From assembly GCA_002794775.1 (NCBI GenBank), contig NBAY01000035.1:310001-374000 (forward strand): a stretch of DNA of 64,000 bases, written 5' to 3'. The stretch comes from Porodaedalea pini. Its lineage: Eukaryota; Basidiomycota; Agaricomycetes; Hymenochaetales; Hymenochaetaceae. Position numbers and translations under genes: made by a program. Position 1 is the first letter of the stretch, and every line of letters starts with the position of its first letter. Below, in pieces: positions 11,402 to 22,051 of this stretch. The notes under the pieces were generated by a model. That model searched no databases. It worked only from the letters and a program-made list of their open reading frames with translations, and had not been told where the DNA came from.

Positions 11402-12308
11402 ATGGCTACAGCTGCAGTTCAGAGACCGCACGACGTGCCCACGACACTCAACTACTATGCGCCCGTAGGAGACGAGGCGCCCTTCCAGTACGTTCAGGAA
11501 CCCCCCGCGGGCAGGCCGAAGACCAACATCGGCGCGGACCCGCACCCGGCGGTCATCCACGACGTGCGCGGGAAGGAGGACACCGTCGGCCTCGACAAGA
11601 CGGGTTTCCAGTTCGTGAAGCACAAGAGCACAGAGACGGAGTTCGTAGACGAGGAACGGATCACGAATGTGTACTATAAAGAGGTGGAGGAACTGCTGAA
11701 GAAGGAGACGGGCGCAAAGCGCATTTTCATCTTTGACCACACTATCAGGTACGTTCATGATTATTTTTTTGTTTTGCCTGAAGAACTTGATTTGATTAAT
11801 TCCGAATGGCAGACGCAACTACGCGGATACACAAGACGGAAACACGCCGGATATTCGCGGTCCCGTCGACCGCGTGCACATTGACCAGACATTCGACGCG
11901 TCCGTCGCCCGCGTGCACAGGCATCTCGGCGCAGACGCAGAGCGCCTCCTCAAGGGCCGCGTGCGCATCATCAACGTCTGGCGGCCCATCGGCAACCCCG
12001 TCGCGCACAGGCCGCTCGCGGTCGCGGACTGGCGCACGCTCGACACCGCGCACGATCTCGTGCCCGTGCGCTTCATCTATCCGGACCGCGTCGGCGGGAC
12101 GTTCTCCGTTAAATACGACCCGCAGCTGCAGTGGTACTTCCTGAGCGGCCAGACGCCCGAGGAGGTCACGCTGATCAAGTGCTTCGACTCCGACGTCGGG
12201 AAGGCGAGGCTGACGCCGCATACTGCGTTTGCGGACCCGACGGACCCGCCGAGCGCGCCGAAGAGGCAGTCGATCGAGGTGAGAACGCTCGTGTTTGACG
12301 AAGAGTGA
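11402..12308 (+). CDS. AsaB/CmcJ-like putative Fe(II)/2-oxoglutarate-dependent oxygenase, copy 1
   Basis: Two exons (11402-11748 and 11813-12308; 64-bp intron, phase 2) encode 280 residues, the usual length for this family. The family is common in fungal secondary metabolism and includes AsaB-like hydroxylase/desaturases; the substrate here is unknown. Family landmarks are visible: the N-terminal VGLDKTGFQFVKHKS block, VHIDQTF near residue 130 (a His-x-Asp pair that could bind iron), the central RIINVWRPIGNPV block, LQWYFLSGQTPEEV, IKCFDSD and the C-terminal LTPHTAF. The second gene at 13303-14203 is a close tandem copy. No signal peptide or membrane segment is seen, so it is probably cytosolic. 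Family assignment is confident; the reaction is inferred. Confidence 0.88.
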
Positions 12309-13302
12309 TGATACCTCGTTTTTTTTCTGGATGTCTACTTGTACCGTGTTGTAAAGCCGTTGTATGCATATAAGTCTGCTTGTTGTCGCAAATTCTTCCC
12401 TTGCTTGTCAGCTTTGGAAGGATGGTGTTTCGCGTGTTAAATTGAATCGGAGCTGTAGAATTCAACCAGGTTATTCACTGCCGGTCAGCTGAACGACGAA
12501 GCTGTGCCAGAATAGTTCCTTTGACCTTCTTTCCCCGGATGCATTCATACCGACGCCCTCATGCGCTGAAGGTGAAAGGCAAGCACACAACGCGTTACCC
12601 TCAGTCGCCCCTGACACTGTTACACTTACAGAGTCCTGCATAGAATGTATACGTGTATGAGCACTTTCTCTCGGATCTTGAAATGCCAGAAAAAATATTA
12701 CTCACAGAAAACAGTAATGCAGACTCTGCTTATACAGCAGTCCTGCACGACTTGCTAATACACGTACGAGAGATTGGTTTCGTCGACATATGCCCCTCCC
12801 AGTCATGGACATACTCATTCTTATGCTTAACTCACGGCGGTCCTAAGTCTGAACCCAAAACTTGTTTCTCATTTCCATATTGTTAGCTGCATAGACGGAA
12901 CCAGCGTCAATGGCCTCCACGCATGAATAGTAATGGCGAATGACTCACCACTTACGAAGAAAGATGGAGACGCAGACTCGAGACTCGTAGAGTATCTTAT
13001 CTTGCACCTTGGTAACTTCTTGATCGGAGCAAAAAAGGACGAGCTTCCTTTCTAAAGTAAGTCGCTGAGTGCAGGCAGAAGCGAAATGGCGTGAACTGAC
13101 GCAACCGCCAACAGGCTGCTTTATAAACCGTTTTCTCATGCCTTACTCATGCCGAACGAACCACCGCTCGTAAAGAAAATAGGCTAGGAACAGCAGCAGC
13201 TGACCTGCTGCTCCATTATAAAACCCCGCGCAGCAGAGCCCGAAATGTCAACAGCCCACCACCCTCAACTTCACCACTATCGCTTGAGTAAGAGAAGAGA
13301 AA
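12309..13302. other. Spacer between the tandem oxygenase genes
   Basis: I see no gene here. The last 100 bp holds the likely promoter of the second copy (TATA-like box at 13217-13223). Sequence resemblance to the upstream region of copy 1 is limited to the immediate 5' flank. Confidence 0.5.
13217..13223 (+). promoter_or_regulatory. TATA-like box of the second oxygenase gene
   Basis: TATAAAA lies 86 bp before the ATG at 13303 and is followed by CT- and CA-rich sequence typical of fungal transcription starts. Confidence 0.55.
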
Positions 13303-14203
13303 ATGGCCACCGCCGCAGTTCAGACGCCCCATGATGTCCCCACGACACTCAACTACTACGAGCCCATCGGCGATGAGGCCCCGTACAATTACGCGCGGGA
13401 GCCCCCGGCGGGTAAGCCGAGGAGCAATGTCGGCGCCGAGCCGCGCCCCGCAATCATCCACGACGTGCGCGGGAAGGAGGATACCGTCGGCCTCGACAAG
13501 ACGGGCTTCCAGTTCGTGAAGCACAAGAGCACAGAGACGGAGTTCGTAGACGAGGAACGGATCAAGAACGTGTACTACAAGGAGGTCGAGGAATTGTTGA
13601 AGAAGGAGACGGGCGGGAAGCGCGTTTTCATCTTTGACCATACTATCAGGTATGTCCTTGGCCTGATTGTCTGAAAAAGGCTTTTTTTGTTGATTGATTG
13701 ATTCTCGTGGCAGGCGCAACTATGTTGACGCGCTAGACTCGAGGGACGTCCGCGGGCCCGTTCAGCGAGTGCACATCGACCAGACATTCAGGGCCTCCGT
13801 CGCACGCGTGCACCACCACCTCGGGGAACATGCGGAACGCCTGCTCAAAGGTCGCGTCCGCCTCATCAACGTCTGGCGGCCCATCGGGAACCCCGTCGCG
13901 CACCACCCGCTCGCAGTCGCAGACTACCGCACGCTCGATACCGCGCATGACCTTGTGCCCACGAAGCTCATCTATCCCGACCGTGTCGGTGAGACGTTCT
14001 CCGTCAAGTACAACCCGCAGCTTCAGTGGTATTACTTGAGCGGCCAGACGCCCGAGGAGGTCACGTTGATTAAATGCTTTGATTCGGATGAGAGCAAGGC
14101 AAGACTGACGCCGCATACTGCTTTTCCGGACACTTCGGACCCGCCGAGTGCGCCCAAGAGACAGTCGATTGAGTTGAGGACGCTCGTGTTCGACGAAGAG
14201 TGA
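13303..14203 (+). CDS. AsaB/CmcJ-like putative Fe(II)/2-oxoglutarate-dependent oxygenase, copy 2
   Basis: Exons 13303-13649 and 13714-14203 encode 278 residues. The intron sits at exactly the same codon and phase as in the gene at 11402 and the first exon has the same length (347 nt), so this is a tandem duplicate. All the family blocks are present: VHIDQTF, RLINVWRPIGNPV, LQWYYLSGQTPEEV, IKCFDSDE and LTPHTAF. The proteins differ at scattered positions, mostly conservative, and by two residues in length after the intron. Both frames are intact, so both are probably functional. Whether they share a substrate cannot be told from sequence. Confidence 0.88.
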
Positions 14204-14408
14204 GGGAGCTCTCGAGGTGGTGAAGTTTGAATGATTTATGTTTCCTTACCATCGGAGTCAATATTATCCTGTAAAACCAATCAATGCATTCGAGCTAGTT
14301 CTTCTCGGAGTAAACATCCGCCGTGAATGTTATGGTAATGCACACAGCGCTTCACTTCTTCAACGACGCAACTTACAACATGAGAGTCTAAGTTTCCCCT
14401 GTAGGTGA

Positions 14409-15708
14409 TTAAACAGCGACAGTCTGATCTGCCGGTGGCGCCGACACAAGATGTTGTAATCCATCAGCATATTGGAATTGGTCTGAGTTTTCGTACTGCA
14501 CAACTAATCAGCCTCTTGAAGACCGGTGAAAGCTATTCACATACCTCCCACATGTCTATAGCGACCTGACAGCTCTCTCGGACGACTTGCGGAGCGTCGG
14601 GTCGCGCCATCCACTCTTTGAGGTAGGGGAGAACCTCTGGTGTTGCGATACCGCCGAGTGCTTCGGCGGCTTCATGCCTTACCATTTGGGATTCAGAACT
14701 GTCCTGCAGGACCTTGAGGAGTGCGGGAACAGAATGCGTGGAGAGAAGCTGGCCGAAGACGAACGCGATTTCGTGTCTAGAGAACAAAGCAGCATTAATC
14801 AACTGCGAGTATTCGGCTAGACGCAGCGTAGGCGATGCACGTACCTGAAGAGGGCACTGTCATCGGAGAAGCCAGCAGCGAGAGCGTCGACGGCATCCGG
14901 CGTGCCGACATTCCGGAGCGCGAACATAGCGCGATACCGTTCGAACAGAGGGAGCTTAGTGTCGAGTAAGGCAGCACGCAAGGCTTTTACGTCGTCGGGT
15001 GGCACACCCGTTGGATTCGGCCTCCCAGAGAGCAAACCAGAACTGGGTGGCGCAGGATCGATGGAGGTGTATGTTCTGTTAAATAAGGTTTAAATTTGAA
15101 AAAAGTACCCTAACAAGTAGACGAATGGAAAGTTGCACGCACTGAGGCTCGCTCTCGGCTTCTCTATGTCGTCTTCCTTCCTCCGACTGGTCCCACTCAA
15201 TCCTAGCAATCGCGAGCTCGCACGTCTCTCGCACGGTACGCTCGGAGTCGTTGAGGAACTCGCGTAGTACAGGCATTGCGGACGGTGCAGAAATGGCGCC
15301 CATTGCTTCAGCGGCCTGTCTCAAGTCGAGTTGAAGACCGCGACTGAGACACAAAGAAGGGAGGGGGGGGGACTCACTTCGTGGCGAACCATCGGGTCCT
15401 CTGCTGTATTTCTCAACACGGATTGAAGAACTGGAAGAGCGCTCTCATTTCGTATTTGACCTAAGCAGTATGCAAGTTCATGTTTGAGCAGCGCCGAGTC
15501 GTCTTTGAAGCCTACAGCATCGTCAGAAATTACGGAATGAAATCCAAATAAAAAATGACATACCTTCAGAAATGATCTCAATCGCTCTTTCATTCTTCAA
15601 CGATTTCAGAGTGAATAAAGCTCTGTATCTCTCATGTAGAGGTGTTTTTCCAGATTCGTTGAGGAGAGATGCTTTGAGAGCGCTGTATGCGTCGTCTGAG
15701 ATGTACAT
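14409..15708 (-). CDS. LIA1: Deoxyhypusine hydroxylase (HEAT-repeat di-iron enzyme)
   Basis: Six minus-strand exons (15708-15564, 15511-15378, 15315-15143, 15075-14845, 14776-14545, 14495-14409) encode 333 residues. The enzyme completes hypusine synthesis on translation factor eIF5A by hydroxylating deoxyhypusine. The protein is made of HEAT-like repeats in two halves. All four iron-binding His-Glu pairs are present: LLKHELAY and [11 protein letters not shown] in the first half, LFRHEIAF and [11 protein letters not shown] in the second. The linker [12 protein letters not shown] between the halves is typical of the fungal enzyme. Two of the four HE pairs are completed only by splicing, which supports the exon model. 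The start codon lies 81 bp from the divergently transcribed MRT4 gene. Confidence 0.95.
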
Positions 15709-15789
15709 GGTTGAGAGTCAAAATGAAGAGTGGCGGTGCCATTTTTGGCGGAAGATTTTCAACCGGAAGCTCTCTCTTATACCTCCACC
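15709..15789. promoter_or_regulatory. 81-bp bidirectional promoter region between LIA1 and MRT4
   Basis: The two start codons face away from each other with only 81 bp between them, so both genes must share regulatory sequence. I see no TATA box. CT-rich sequence precedes the MRT4 ATG. Confidence 0.6.
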
Positions 15790-16784
15790 ATGCCAAAGTC
15801 AAAACGTGCCAAAGTCGGTAAGTAGCACGTTCTGTGCTCGCAAAATAGCATTCTGATATCTTGTTGCTTGTAGTTTCTCTAACGAAAGTCTCAAAAAAGT
15901 CGAAGGAACACAAGGAGGCGCTAATCAACGAGGTGCGTCCGCACGTCTCATAGCTTGTTTTCTACCCGTTTTAAAGTTCTACATACAGGTGCAAGAAAAT
16001 GCAGATAAATGGCGGTACTGCTGGCTCTTCGAGGTCGGCGCGATGAGGAATACCCATCTCAAAACCGTACGGAGTTTATGGAAAGAGTGCGTGATATGGA
16101 TTTGCACGCATGGGGACAGAACTGAATTCTCACATTTGCTGGGACATAGCTCGGCTCGAATATTCTTTGGACGATGTGCGGTCGTTGCGAAGGCGCTCGG
16201 ATCAACTCCTGAGGAGGAGCACAAGCCTGGTTTGCACAAAATTGCAAAGGTGCGTGGACCATATCTACTCGCTTGACCTACTACTTTACTCAGGATTTAC
16301 TGGCCTGTAGCAACTCAAGGGTCAAGTTGGAATCCTCTTTACGAACTCGCCTCCTACGGAAGTTACGGAATGGTTCGATGACTTCCAACAACCAGACTTC
16401 GCACGGAGCGGGAATGTCGCCTCACGGGATGTCGTGCTCCCAGAGGGACCGGTCATGCAAAATCACTCTTCCCCACCCGAACCGTTCCCACATAATGAAG
16501 AGCCGCAGCTACGCAAGCTCGGGCTGCATACTTCTATGGTGCGCGGCGTGCCGACCCTCGCTGCACCGCACCGCGTGTGCACGAAAGGGAAGACGTTGAC
16601 GGCCGAGCAAGCGCAGCTACTGAAGCTCATCGGCGAGAAAATGGTCGTGTTCCGCGTGAGTCTGCGGGCCAGGTGGGACGCGATGACAGGCGAGGTTGTA
16701 CAGATGGAGAGCGACGCTCTTGGGTCGGAGGAGCAAGCGGAGGCGAATGGTGCTGAGGGCGATGAGGCGAGCATGGGCGATTAG
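15790..16784 (+). CDS. MRT4: Ribosome assembly factor MRT4 (uL10/P0-like)
   Basis: Five exons (15790-15817, 15874-15932, 15989-16086, 16150-16249, 16311-16784) encode 252 residues. MRT4 is the nuclear paralogue of ribosomal stalk protein P0 and occupies its site on pre-60S particles until late assembly. Recognisable blocks are the basic N-terminus MPKSKRAKV, the VSLTKVSKKSKEHKEALI helix, ENADKWRYCWLF, RNTHLKTVRSLWKDSARIFFG, VAKALG, and VGILFTNSPPTEV. The C-terminal exon carries the LLKLIGEKMVVFRV segment and an acidic tail. The tail lacks the stalk-protein motif that P0 would have, which separates it from P0. It is head-to-head with deoxyhypusine hydroxylase. Confidence 0.93.
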
Positions 16785-17340
16785 ATGCATATTTATTCGT
16801 ACGAAAAGTATGTCTTTGCTGTTTCACTCCATGTATTCTCTTGCATCTGTGTACTTTTCATTGTCAGCTTTTTGAAGATCGGATACTTGGAATAATGAAA
16901 ATTAGGCGCAGCGCTCGCCTACATCGTTTGCTTGCTTCATTCCTTCACGAGCCACTTCACTGATATCTGCCAATTCCCCCGGCGAAGACATTCTAATATC
17001 AGGTCAGGAAGTCTTAGCTTTTTTTCGAATGAAGTAGCTCACTCTCCTGAATACATGGTGCACAGTCGTGTTCCAGACGGCTTCGGATTTTTAATCTTAC
17101 CCTTCCATGTGCTCCTGTGTGTTCCCTCCCATCGAGCCGCAAGAGTCCTATGATCTCGCTTGAGGTCTTAAGCGACGCGCGCGAGCGTCTTCCTCTGCTA
17201 CGTTACGACAATGGAGACCTCAATACCTAACGCAGTCGTGCACCGCGGGAGAAAAGATCAGACTCGCTAGTTTCTGATACTTGATCTTCTATCAAGAGCT
17301 CAGCAAGTCAAGGTGCGATGAATCTGAAAGCAAAGGCAAA
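16785..17340. other. Gene-free spacer
   Basis: This holds the MRT4 3' flank and about 0.5 kb with no recognisable gene. It may include highly decayed upstream parts of the helicase relic that follows, but I could not identify motifs. Confidence 0.5.
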
Positions 17341-18336
17341 GGGAAACCCACTAAAAAATATTCTTATGAGCGCCACCATTGACGCAACGCTGTTCCAAAG
17401 TATTTTCCAGATGCCTACGGAGAGCCTGCGAGTCTCATAGAGGCTCCGAGTCGATCATTCCCTGCAACAAAACATTTCCTCGACGAATTCCTTCCTTCCG
17501 TGATACAGCAGCACAGAAGCTTACGATTGGGTTTCGCGGACGAGAGGGTTGTCAAATATACACACAAAGAGCTTCCAGATGCTACTCGTCTTCTTCTCGA
17601 GTCGACGGCCTTGAGGTGTGTTGCTGTAAAAGGAGTACAAAAGGAGGAACTTGAGATTCCTTACCCTCTCGTTGGTTTAACTGTCTCGCATGTTCTACAG
17701 AACTCTGACTCGGGTTATTTTCTCGTTGTCCTTCCGGGTCGGGATGAAATACAAGCCGTGCAGAAGATGATGACGGCATCGAACCTTTCTCAACTATTTG
17801 GCCTCAACTTCAATGACCACTCGAAGTTTTCGATACATGTTTTGCATTCGAGCATCACGCTGGGTTGAACGGCAAGTGGTATTTGAACCGCCCCCTGAAG
17901 GCGTTCGCCGCATTATCCTTTCTGCAAATATCGCTGAAACCTCCGTGGCGATCCCGATGTCGTATATGTCGTAGACACGGCTAAAGTCAAGGAGAACTGG
18001 TACGACCCAGAAAGGCAAATCTCGTCGCTAGTCTTAACTCGGATCTCACCTCAATCAGTGGGCTGGTCAAACCGGACGCCGCAGGTGCGGAAAATACTAT
18101 GGCATTCTCAGTCAGCAGCACGCAAATAGCTTGCATTCACATCAAACGGTGGCAATGAAGCGTATGGATCTGAGCAATACAGTCATGCATGTTAAAACCC
18201 TGGATTTCCCTGGTATCGGCGTAGAAGACGTCCTCGCAGGGACAATTGAACCACCTCCAGTCGACCGCATCGTTGCTGCGATAGAGAATTTGAAGACGAC
18301 GGGTTCATTAGTCAAAGGAAATAACTTGACTTGTTG
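17341..18336 (+). pseudogene. Fragment of a DEAH-box RNA helicase, inactivated
   Basis: The region reads, over several frames, as the C-terminal half of the core of a DHX29/DHX36-type RNA helicase: motif III (LMSATIDATLFQ, near 17364), ELEIPYPLVGLTVSHVLQ, VLPGRDEIQAVQK, FNDHSKFSIHVLHSSI, then after a frameshift VFEPPPEGVRRIILSANIAETSV, and after another VVYVVDTAKVKENWYDPER, ending in HQTVAMKRMDLSNTVMHVK and IEPPPVDRIVAAIENLKTTGSL. The Walker A and DEAH motifs are absent upstream, and stops and frameshifts interrupt it near 17866, 17950 and 18050. It is best explained as a truncated duplicate of an active gene elsewhere. The ends are approximate. Confidence 0.85.
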
Positions 18337-18864
18337 AGAGCGTGTCCTTCTACTTTCATTGATGTAGTATTTCTCCACCTCTTCCCTTACTTTTCTTTCG
18401 CCTAATGACCGTCAGGATGACCTTTCCCTCCATCCCCTGCCCTTGGTGATGAATTCTACCATCTCACTATCAGTACTATGTTTTCGTTTCTTGCATTGCC
18501 GGTTGAACGCAGCACTAATAATCGCTGAAATACAATTTCTTATTCCCTTTTCTCTTATCTGCAAAGTAAACTTTATGCATCAGATGTCCTTGGACCTTAG
18601 AATAAGCCTATTGAGGAGGTATGGGCTGGTTTGTCTCCAAACGTAGAACAGTTTGTTGACGGTTCATGCTCTCTTTGTGTGCATTCTTGTTGTTGCTCTG
18701 CTCTGCTCTGCAAACTTGCCAGAAGTCTAAATCTGGTACGCGCCGTCGGGTCCTACATACAATATGCAAATGAATACATTCTGGGCGACCTATAGGGCGT
18801 GATAATTCGACTGGTATTTTTGTAGCTGGGTATGTGATGTTAACATCAGCACCTAAATATTTAA
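18337..18864. other. Gene-free spacer before the tRNA gene
   Basis: AT-rich, no conserved coding features. Confidence 0.5.
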
Positions 18865-18962
18865 GGGTACATGGTGTAGTTGGTTTATCACGCTCGCTTA
18901 GCATATGTAATTGAATAGTCATTGCTTGCGAGAGGTGTCCGGTTCAATTCCGGATGTATCCA
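18865..18962 (+). tRNA. tRNA-Ala (anticodon AGC) with an intron
   Basis: The acceptor strands GGGTACA and TGTATCC pair over seven positions (one G-T). The T arm has stem TCCGG/CCGGA around loop TTCAATT. The anticodon stem CTCGC/GCGAG encloses TTAGCA, giving AGC at positions 34-36. An intron of about 23 nt follows A37, the canonical eukaryotic intron site. The D arm is GTGT...TCAC with one mismatch. The last base before CCA addition is A at 18962. The anticodon-stem and T-arm pairing support a real gene, although several acceptor bases differ from the usual tRNA-Ala, so slight decay is possible. Confidence 0.85.
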
Positions 18963-19854
18963 TTCATCTTCTTATTTTGCTGCCTTCATGAATGTGGGGA
19001 AAATAGGACTTTGAACCGCAGAGTAACACATCTTGAGCCCTTATAACATATCTTCTTTGACTACTCTCAAGAACTCAAGAACTCAATAGTGAGATAGTCT
19101 GCTTTCTGAAAGAAAGATGAAGAGATGATGTAAGGCAGTATAGAATAATGTGAGCCCTTGAGATAAGAAGACAAGTTTTGACCTTGCTATCGAGTGCGGA
19201 AACCTGAACGTAGCTTCGGAAAACCATGACTGATTGTAAATAATCGAAGTGCTATTCTCACTGGGAGGCCACTTTCTCTTCATATCCTCTGTCTCCACCG
19301 TTTTCATATCTTCAGTCTCCAGTGGCTTCGCCATTTGTAGTGGTGCAGAAGCTACCCAGTCACGTGCATCGAAATTAGGTTTCGCTGCAGTGGCACTGGC
19401 CATGGGACAGTGGGAGCTTCTGGATCATGCTTGCCGCCTGCAATCTGCTCTTGCATTCTTAACCGATTTCTTTTTGTTGTCCAAGAGAGGCTTGAATATG
19501 TCGTTATGGGTTCCAGAAAGTCGGAGCCTCAAACTGATAACTCACCATTGTCTCAGTCGAACTATGAAGCACCGGTCTAAAGAGTGCAGAGGAAACCTTT
19601 CCCATTAGATGCTTACAAAATGTAGGCCGATGTATTATGGTGGATGCTTGCCTTGACCTTGGTCAATGCTAAGGAATCTTTCTCGGCCACATCTAGCACA
19701 ACGAAAGGCGAGGCCACTACCCTCTAAGCCTCTAAGCCACGATTTACTTATTCTTTTATAAGCCTCTGTTTTTCAGCTCGAAAAGCCAAACCAATCTCCT
19801 TCCCTTCTTCAACACCCTCCACGAACCGCACTCGATATTGATACTGAAGGTCAA
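18963..19854. other. Gene-free spacer
   Basis: No convincing gene. The last 100 bp contains a TATA-like element (cttttataagcc, about 19754-19765) and CT-rich sequence, a probable promoter for the gene at 19855. Confidence 0.5.
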
Positions 19855-21504
19855 ATGGATCGGTCTTGTTCTTCTTCTCTTCGAGAAACGCGTGGTCAAG
19901 ATGGTGCTGTCAGGTCGTCGATGCGACCCGAGCACATGCAGACTGCGCCTTTCGCTACGCCAGATGAGTCCTCGCATGGTCACCCAGCGTACTTTGTATC
20001 TAGCAATCAAGGACCTTCGCGCGATAATGTCATTCCATACCAGGCTCCACCTCGCTTTCAACCTCAAAATCGGCAAGTTTCCCACCCTGTCATATACGAT
20101 ACTGCGCAAAACTTGTCGCATCAGTCGTTGCCTCAACCACCTTTCCATGTCAATAGGTCTTCAGGCCCGCGAGGCTTTGACGTGACTCAGTCCCACCAGC
20201 AAAATGCTGGCCTCATTTCCGATCAACATCTTAGTCTGCAGCGGGATGGCTACAATTCTGTAAGCCAGCTTACACTCATGCAGCCCCGCGTTGCGGATAG
20301 AGCGACTCTTGCACCTACGTTTGCTCCGACAATACATAATCCTATTCCCCGCGTATTTCTTGGTGGGCCCAACCCCGGGTTTCTCTTTGGCAACTTCCAA
20401 GGTTATCGCCATGTCATCGCCGACGCCGCTTCTGAAGGTAGTGAGCTCAAACATATTTATTTGAAAACCACAACAGGCGCTTACCAGCTATACAACTCTT
20501 TGAAAGGTTCGACGCGATCTTCCTCCACATACGGAGGAACCTCCTCGGCGAGCTTGTCGCAAGTCTCTTCGGCAAGTTCCTCCCAGTCTTCGCCTCATTC
20601 CTTTCGCCCAGTGGCTGGAAATGTGTCTGTGTCTGAAGGGTATGTTTCACAGCCGACTGCGCTTCATGACGCTCAAAATATCCCTAGTCACTTGAGAGTG
20701 GTCTCCAAGAATCCGACCTTCTACTTGGACTACTTGCGCTTCTCAGCTGCGCACGGGAAAGAAAATGTAGTGCATATGCACTACACGCTAGACGCGCAAT
20801 TTCACCGCCCTTTTTCTTGGGCGGTCGATGCGGATCCATTCGAAGCGACGTATGATGGGAAGCGACTCCCCCTCAACACCTTCCACGAGGCAGCCTTTAT
20901 ACCCGCAAAGAGCACCGCGATTATTGTCGTTGGTTTCAACAGTGGTGAAGCGAGATCGAGCAACTATACTGCTTCCTTGCAGCCGGAGGTCGGACAGCGT
21001 CTCGTCGGTTTTCCTATTTCTGGAAATACCGCCGTCGGCCACCAAGAAACGCAAGCTCAGTCAGGCACTCAAAAGACTAGTTCTTTACATCGCGACTCCG
21101 AGTCCACGTTAGACCTGCACACAGTCTTCAATGGGATCCGTAACGGCATGCGCGCAGCTATTCCGGAAGAGTGCTGGAGGGCGCTCAACGTCCGCGAAAA
21201 GTTCGTCCTCGCAACTAGACTGAGCGCAAGGCGCGCCGACAAGCTCTCAGGCTTGGACTTCCTCTACGCCGCCATCGAGCTCGAGGTGAAGTCGACCAAG
21301 CTCGAAGGAGTGGAGCAGGTTGCTGACGCGCTCAGGGAGGCGCACGCCCGTCTTGATGCGTACGCATTTGGGAAGGGCGGTCCGGGTGGTCAGCGTGACT
21401 GCGTTAGAATCATTGATTTCTTAGGCGGCAAGACCACATTCAATGGCCTGAGATGGATGGGCTGGAAGCCGGTGGCTGATGCGTTCTTTTTGTGTGTCGC
21501 TTGA
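19855..21504 (+). CDS. Lineage-specific protein, single exon (unknown function)
   Basis: An uninterrupted 549-codon frame. I do not recognise the family. Residues 1-270 are low-complexity, rich in Ser, Gln, Pro and His with several RDN/HQSL-type stretches, and are likely disordered. Residues about 280-370 look folded, with regular hydrophobic spacing (THE segment YLDYLRFSAAHGKENVVHMH and the following TAIIVVGFNSG). The C-terminal 140 residues are predicted helical (EECWRALNVREKFVLATRLSARR). There is no signal peptide or membrane segment. The frame is long, has host-like codon use, and is preceded by a TATA-like box and CT-rich start region, which supports a real gene. An intronless structure is unusual among its neighbours. 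Confidence 0.8.
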   Translation: MDRSCSSSLRETRGQDGAVRSSMRPEHMQTAPFATPDESSHGHPAYFVSSNQGPSRDNVIPYQAPPRFQPQNRQVSHPVIYDTAQNLSHQSLPQPPFHVNRSSGPRGFDVTQSHQQNAGLISDQHLSLQRDGYNSVSQLTLMQPRVADRATLAPTFAPTIHNPIPRVFLGGPNPGFLFGNFQGYRHVIADAASEGSELKHIYLKTTTGAYQLYNSLKGSTRSSSTYGGTSSASLSQVSSASSSQSSPHSFRPVAGNVSVSEGYVSQPTALHDAQNIPSHLRVVSKNPTFYLDYLRFSAAHGKENVVHMHYTLDAQFHRPFSWAVDADPFEATYDGKRLPLNTFHEAAFIPAKSTAIIVVGFNSGEARSSNYTASLQPEVGQRLVGFPISGNTAVGHQETQAQSGTQKTSSLHRDSESTLDLHTVFNGIRNGMRAAIPEECWRALNVREKFVLATRLSARRADKLSGLDFLYAAIELEVKSTKLEGVEQVADALREAHARLDAYAFGKGGPGGQRDCVRIIDFLGGKTTFNGLRWMGWKPVADAFFLCVA

Positions 21505-22051
21505 GCAAAGCTCTCGTGCTTCGCATTGAAATGTGGGACGTGTGGTATTTACTACGTCCTACGCATTTCTCAGCATTTCATAACATTTTCTTTCCTTTTT
21601 ACGGTTCATATGACTTCATTATAGGTATACCTTTCTATGAATTTATGTTGAATATGCTTGCACCTCCTACGATTTATATGCTAGAAAAAATAGAAATGGT
21701 TATTAGAGTGGCATAATGAACACACGAATACTGCTTGCTATGTAGACTACTTCTCCTTCCTTACTGTCTTGTCTTAACTGTCTTGAAGAGCTTTTTGACT
21801 AGCTGAAAGTACATGCCAGATTAGAGGGGAAAGAGGAAAAAGCAAGGCACGAAGCTTTGTGGCACATGCCCCGGCGATTTCATGTGAAGTTCCCTACAAA
21901 CAAATTCCACCGCAGATCTGGTTCTGTCTTGAATGATAGATTGAAGGCGGATCGGCTAGTTATCTCAGGACTATAGCAGAAGAACGTACAGCACAGAAAG
22001 CACATAGGCTAAAGCTACATAGATATCAAGAAGTGAAGGAATAAACGTCAA
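21505..22051. other. Gene-free spacer between convergent genes
   Basis: 3' flanks of the genes at 19855 and 22052. No further gene seen. Confidence 0.5.

Noticed and set aside
16785..17340. Upstream continuation of the helicase relic with ATP-binding motifs.
   Set aside because: I searched by eye for the Walker A GKT and DEAH motifs in all forward frames and found none.
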